A DNA stretch of 64,000 bases, taken from Spinacia oleracea. Taxonomy: Eukaryota; Streptophyta; Magnoliopsida; Caryophyllales; Amaranthaceae. The notes below the pieces were generated by a model that was given only the letters and a program-made list of their open reading frames with translations, searched no databases and was not told the DNA's origin. Where the stretch lies: positions 128,176,385-128,240,384 of the forward strand of contig NC_079487.1 of the NCBI RefSeq assembly GCF_020520425.1, read 5' to 3'. Below, one piece after another: positions 58,241 to 64,000 of the stretch (within the stretch, counting starts at the first letter, position 1; every line of letters begins with the position of its first letter). Position numbers and translations under genes: made by a program.

Positions 58241-61092
58241 ATGAACCTTATGAATCCTAAACATTTACCTGATTTTTTTCATAAAATGGAAGAACAGGGC
58301 CACATTACAACACCATCAGGTCCATCACCAATTACTCATGATAGTTCTCCTTCTTCTTCCTCTCCACCCCCTGCTGCACAGCCTGATGAATCAGAGGAAA
58401 CTGAGGTACAGCAGCAACCATGGCGTTGGCAGCCGAATTATGTCTTCCATTGTTTCCACATGACTGTAACCAGTTTGGTTTCAGATGATGTTAGAAATGA
58501 TGCTTGGTCTTGCTTGATTGTGCTTCTCACTTTTTGGTTCTTTGGTCAGTCACTTGATTACTATTTACAGACTACTTATCTATTTCTTTTTATAGTATGC
58601 TTTAACAACTGTGAGCTAATAATTTTCACTTCAGGTTTCTCACTTTCTACTTATTGTGTGGAATTCTAACCAGCAGCATCTATGATTCTGATTATTGGGT
58701 TTTATGGACCTTTCAACATACAACTCGGGCCAAATAGCTCTTTCTTGATCGAAACCAACCCATTCTTTGTGGATACCATTAAGGTTATTTTCCTTTATAC
58801 AGAATCTAGAGAGTATGGATTTCTTATTTATATATTGTTACCTATTTCCATGTTACTTAAACCTTTCATTTTACCTCAAGTACTGGTGTTATTTCTTGAC
58901 ACTCTGAGATGGTATGGACACGATTTTATTTTGGACAGAAAAGAAAATCTTCAGAACATAGGTTTGAAACTTGGACTGTATATACACTAACTCTTGTTTG
59001 ACTCTAGTAACGGATTCTGAGCAACATAGGTGTTAAGTTATTGGAAAGATTTAATTACTGTCTTGTGTCTGACATGTAGGCACAACAAACAGATGATCAG
59101 AGAGCTGGGTCAATGCTCTACGGATTCCATGAGTCCCCTTCACTTAATGTTGAAACCACTTGGTCACAAAATCACACATTTTATATTGACCCTGAATTTC
59201 ACAAGGTAAGTTCCCCACACCTTATTCATCATTTATACGGAGTATTTAGTAATTTTGTTATTATTCCTTATGTGACCTCTCATGTCATGCAGGAGTTGGC
59301 ATATTACCTGAATGCTGGATCTAGAATTGACGTGTCTTATGATGTAAAATTTCCCGGTTCTGCCTCTTTGTCTCTTGTAATTGCCCAAGGTACGGGTTAT
59401 CTCTAGTCAACCTATGAGCTCCTAGCATGATGACCCACTAACAAGAAGTTGAAATTGGTTTTAACTCTTAAAGAAGGTTTCTCGTAGTAGCAAGAACCAG
59501 TTGATTAAAGGTTTTAGGTGATCTGTTTTACCACTTAAACTGCAGGTAGAGGAAGTCTACTCGAGTGGATAGGTTCTCCTTCCTATCCTAATACAACCAT
59601 GTCTTGGAACATCATCAACGGTATGGTGAAAACTTAAAAGTATTGATGGAAGCAAATAAACCTTAATTACCTTCCTGTCTTAGATTGATTTTGATTCTGA
59701 TTCATTTGCATTCATGTGCATCAATAATATTTTACCCTTGTGCAGGGAAAGGTAAAATCGCGCAGGACATAAAAGAGTCCGATACCTACTTCGTGGGAGT
59801 TGGTAACTTGAACCTGGAGACAGCAGAGGTGATCATGCTCATGACCATATATTCCATTTCGATTCAAGTGTCTAAACAGAGGGTGTTTTAGTTACAGAAA
59901 ACTTTATTACATCGGTCAACTGGGTGAAATGGTATATGAACAAATTTGGATTTGCAGCAATATATATGTTGGCTTGCTAGAGTGTTAGACAATATATATT
60001 GCCAAATGTATAAGGAGGTTCTTATCATTCTTTCAACACTTATTACTTAGCTGGGAATATCCAATCCTTCAAAAATACGAGTCTGAGTATAATCGAATCT
60101 GACAAGTTTTAATCTAACAGGTTTACTTGAACATCACCATAATGTCTATTCTCTATAATACTACCAATGCTTCTTTCAAGTGCTTGTTAAGAAATCGCGT
60201 TTGCAGCTTCAAGCTTATCCTTCTGAAGCCTAATGCAGCTGTCTTAACTTCTCCAGGTCCAGCACAGGTAAACTGTATCTAGTCAATTAGCCGAAAATCT
60301 ATCCCCCCTTTTTTTGGTATAAATAATTTAGTCCCTTTCCCAAAAAAAAAAATTCACATTTAGATTTTGCACAATTTTTCAATGCATTGGTGAGTAGGTG
60401 TACAGGTCCTTTTATTGTGTATCTGATGTAGGCTTTTCTTTTGGGAAGGCGGCCCAACATAGAAGCGTGATGCTTCTGCTATCATTGTGCCCCTGAATTA
60501 ATAAACAAGTTCATGAATGCACTCATTTTCTTTCTTTAAATTGCATCCAGGTTATGACTGATGATGATGATTGGTACGTCCAAGTTTCGTTTGGACCACA
60601 ATGGGTCACATACTGTGGTGGATCATGTAAGAGTTCAATATCTCATTACCCTTTTAAGTAATCAAATTGGTAACATTGTATATATGCTAGTTTATAAATA
60701 GCTAACATGGATTATTAATAATGGAACACAGGTATAGTGGCAGCACTGATTTTAGTACTATTCAGATACCTTTACCCATTTCAGTCAAACACCGGGAATG
60801 AAGCTGGAAATCAAGTAGGCGAAAGTGTACCTGACAGACAGCCATTGCTTTCCCCAAAGAACAATGATCATTCTAGTTGGGGCTCATCTTATGACTCAAT
60901 TCCCAGTGATGAGGATCAGGGTCTTGAAGAAAAGATGATTTCGGAGGACTCCATTGAAGGGGAATTCCCGATAGAAGGAGAAATTCATAGCCATAATACT
61001 CGCCGCTTATGTGCTATATGTTTTGATGCACCTAGGGACTGTTTCTTCCTTCCTTGTGGACATTGTGCTGCTTGTTTCAGCTGTGGATCAAG
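58241..61092 (+). CDS. APD-type membrane RING E3 ubiquitin ligase, last exon not in window
   Basis: Exons seen: 58241-58544, 58674 or 58677-58783, 59080-59205, 59293-59389, 59546-59620, 59746-59828, 60121-60267, 60551-60626, 60732-61092, about 459 residues. The start may instead be the ATG at 58286 (MEEQGHIT). A disordered N-terminus is followed by membrane helix 1 ([11 protein letters not shown]...MILIIGFYG), a luminal domain ([35 protein letters not shown]), helix 2 ([13 protein letters not shown]) and a cytosolic tail with the RING start [19 protein letters not shown]. It matches Arabidopsis ABERRANT POLLEN DEVELOPMENT 1-4, E3 ligases needed in pollen mitosis. The last RING cysteines (family motif CPICR) should be in a further exon that I cannot find before 64000. 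The donor after exon 9 is GC (AG/GCAAGT). Confidence 0.88.
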
Positions 61093-61541
61093 GCAAGTTT
61101 TTCTCACACCCTTATGCTTTAGAGTCCGAGGCCTGCCTTGTGATTAACAGTCTGAGTCCTGCCTTGTTCTGTTCAAGTTGTAATACAATTTTTGTAGAAT
61201 ATGTAAATATTCTAGCAAGTAAAAATTAGTTTTAGTCGTGAACTAGTATAACACCCGTGCGATGCACGATTTGAAAATCATAATATCAAATTTGTAGAAA
61301 ATATATCATACATAGGGGATTTTCTTACACCAATATAATATTGTATTTACTTAGTAGTGACTGTCATGCGGAGATTTTATGTTTATTATCCTTATCTTTC
61401 AAAAAAAAATACAGTATTGTATTAATATACATAGTAATTTAATCATTACAATATGATGGCAAAATTAACCAATAAATTAATTAATCAATGAGGTTTCGAA
61501 TAATATTTTTGTCATTTCCCCCCTAAATGTGTTGTTAAGTA

Positions 61542-61629
61542 CTCCTTCCGTTCCATAATATTTTCCGATTTTTCATTATGTGCGGTCTCCTATGCACTAC
61601 TTTGACCATACATTATGAAACGGAGGAAG
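61542..61629. mobile_element. Stowaway MITE, 88 bp
   Basis: It begins CTCCTTCCGTTCCATAAT and ends ATTATGAAACGGAGGAAG with TA on both sides. It lies 450 bases after the last recognised APD exon. Confidence 0.88.
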
Positions 61630-63776
61630 TATAGAAGAAGATTCAATAAAAAAATATAACGTCTTATTTAAACGTTTGACTTTCGGTAAATGGTCATACG
61701 TAGCTCCTATAATAAAATGATTCAATTCCGGGTATTAAAAACTAAATATTTTTATATATTTTAAAAAAACATTTGAAAAAATGCTTATAAATTATAGAGT
61801 AGGTCAATCGTTACCACCATTGTGGCTTTGACCCATCATTTTTGTGCATGTCTATTTTAAATTTTTATAGGAATTTAATATTTTACTACATTAATAGAAA
61901 TTAGTAAATTATATGATGAAAGTGGTTCTATTCAATTCATCATCCGCTAGGGGAATAAAATATAAAAGTATTCTTGTCATAACACTCGTTTTTATTTGTA
62001 CGGGCCGTACTCATCTTTTTTTTCCACCCGAATTACGTACCACCTTAGTATCTTACCCATAAACCTTATAATTTTTTTCAATTTTTATAATAATTTGATA
62101 TTTTATTACGTTAATTATAAATGAGAAAACTATACATTGGAAGTAAATTTATTATTTTTATCAACGGTGGTCGGAACATAATTAAAATTATTCTTGTCAT
62201 ACACACCCGCTTATGTACTAACAAATCCTAACACACATCTTCATTCTACTCATTTTTAACCCACACGAATAAACACTTTAGTATGTATAACTTACCAATA
62301 AACTTGATAAAATGTCTTACCCTCCGGACTTGTACTTGAATATCCGAAACGGAAGTCTTCTTACCCGTAAATAAGCCCTACTCGAATGAACTCACTTTTT
62401 TCATTCCTAAATAACAATCGGTTTACTTTATCCAAGCACCAACTTTGACCTTAGTTAGGTCGTATATAAAATACACTCATACGTAGTAAAAACAATATCA
62501 TATACCAGCTGTTTCGTATTAAGAATTAATTTATAAAATAATACTCAGTAAATCTTTTATATATTTTTCTCTGAATATATTGATATGAACGATCAAAGTT
62601 AAATCTTGAAAAGTGACACTACTAAGGACTATGTATATATTCTGCTTTCGAGCATTTTGACATATAATATTTTTAGTATTACACTTGTTATAAAGTCAAG
62701 AAGATACTTAATACTTACAATAAAATGTTCAAGGATTTGGGGCAAATTAGTAGGTGTGTGGGACATGTCGCGTGTAACCCCAACCCATATCCTCCGATCC
62801 TTACCATGGTACATATAAAATGTATCTTGATTTCACCACCAACTTATTATATATGAAGCACTTTGTTTTAAAAAAAAAATCTATGTTTTGATCTCTATAT
62901 ATTTAATTTCACGTTGAAATTAAGGAATTTTTTTACAATAATATGTTCTCTTTTAAAAAAACAAGTACGGAAAAAAAGTTTATAATACATGTTCTGTATG
63001 TTAGTAAAAATACATGACTATTTTCATGGTAAGAACATTTTCTTCCCGTCCAATAAAAAAATAATCACATTTTCTAGCATACAAAACATTTTTCTGATCA
63101 GGGTTTTTAATTTTTTTAACCGCAATTATCTTTATTATTGACTTCTTTTCAACTAATATGACCTTAATTATTGAAATAAGTTTCAGGTCCTATAAGTTCA
63201 GATAAATTCAGGTAATAAGTTGAAGAGAAAGTTGAAGAGAAATCCCCCTATATGAGTCAACTCTTGAAATAAAGTCAAAATATTCATTTTCCCTTTCATA
63301 CTTATTGAATAATGTCATTGGATTTTCAAGTTTAAGATATTTAGTAAGCAGGAAAAAACTAAAGAAAAGTTTTTTTTTTCTTAATAGTCGAACTTTTATA
63401 ACTCTAAACTTTAGGAATAATAACTTTCAATAATCAAAATTACAATGTTTCAAATTCAATAATTATACACTACATTGGGATAAACTACCTAGCTAGAAAG
63501 TTCAATTAGTTAGTCTATGATTCTGGTTTTACATATTTTTTCTCTAAATTCTTGCGTTTAAAAAGTTGTTCTACACTCACTCGTCTATCCATAACTATGA
63601 TTTTTTATTACTCCTATCAGCGTGGCAACTTGTTATAAAGCAAGAAGTTTGAATATTCAATGAATGAGTAATGTATTGTCGTTTTAAAGTCGAGAATATG
63701 ATCATGCATATACTTAATGATTTTCTTTGACCAAAGTATAACAATTATCAATTATGAGTTGTGTTGTTATATTCTT

Positions 63777-63883
63777 GGGCTTTGTTATGTTTGACTTATT
63801 TTAACTTATTTTAGGCAAAATAAGTTCAGATAAGTTCATATTAGTTCACTTCAGATAAAATAAGTCGAATAGAACGGAGCCTT
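63777..63883. mobile_element. Probable short MITE, about 107 bp
   Basis: The ends GGGCTTTGTTATGTTTGACT and, reverse-complemented, AAGGCTCCGTTCTATTCGAC are similar and inverted. The inside has AAATAAGTTCAGATAAGTTC words shared with the intron element at 46132. Confidence 0.5.
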
Positions 63884-64000
63884 GGTTGTATATTTTGTAA
63901 TAAAGTCAAATATATTATTTTATTTTAATTATTTATATTAAAAGAGTCGTAAATCATAGAGCGAAATTTATATTAAGAAATAACTTTAACAAAGTACTCC

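Larger units (their letters stand above)
61093..64000. other. AT-rich region after APD exon 9, no exon found
   Basis: No CPICRR-like last exon, start or frame is seen. A repeat-like CACCCGTGCGATGCACGATT begins near 61251. Two diverged copies of a ~217-bp AT-rich segment start about 61866 and 62083. Two short MITEs are listed separately. This is either a very long last intron swollen by insertions or a stretch beyond a damaged gene end. Confidence 0.5.

Overview
The window is nuclear DNA of a flowering plant. It has five recognisable host genes with plant-type introns, and the repeats are plant Ty3/Gypsy LTR retrotransposons, a LINE, a MULE-like hairpin and several Stowaway and hAT MITEs. The species cannot be fixed from the sequence. 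The gene content and the many 'CGGAG...TA' Stowaway ends fit a eudicot, and Amaranthaceae or another Caryophyllales family is only a weak guess.

Bases 1-25.7 kb are one nest of retroelements. The oldest layer (A) is a Tat-lineage Gypsy element on the + strand. It shows the end of gag, a long pol with two RNase H domains, a 159-bp tandem repeat in the 3' untranslated part, a spliced antisense ORF with the 'putative gypsy type transposon' domain, a minisatellite made of polypurine-tract-like units, and a 3' LTR near 25.2-25.7 kb. A minus-strand Athila-like, gag-only element (B, 1-5525, running off the left edge) sits in A's gag. A minus-strand Tekay-like, gag-only element (C, 13766-23424, TSD TGGAA) sits in A's antisense ORF. 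C's two 2,924-bp LTRs are almost identical, so it is the youngest layer.

25.7-39 kb is intergenic. It holds an 881-bp hairpin element and a 5'-truncated LINE with a 15-bp target duplication. Two solo LTRs from different Gypsy lineages later landed in the LINE, each with a perfect 5-bp duplication. A small hAT MITE follows at 39.0 kb.

39.9-61.1 kb carries the host genes: an 11-exon DUF1771/SMR-domain protein gene (+) with introns full of MITEs; a single-exon ELF4 circadian-clock gene (+); a 7-exon secretory-pathway cyclophilin gene (-); a single-exon P-type PPR gene (+) divergent from the cyclophilin; and an APD-type membrane RING E3 ligase gene (+). The last RING exon of the E3 gene is not in the window and its last visible donor is GC. 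The SMR and cyclophilin genes resemble the Arabidopsis neighbours At5g58720 and At5g58710, which points to conserved gene order. The final 2.9 kb is AT-rich with small MITEs.

I found no new multi-gene system. The most unusual sequence is in the retroelements: arrays of palindromic or GC-rich words next to LTR promoters, a dimeric tandem repeat, and a run of 15 polypurine-tract-like units.
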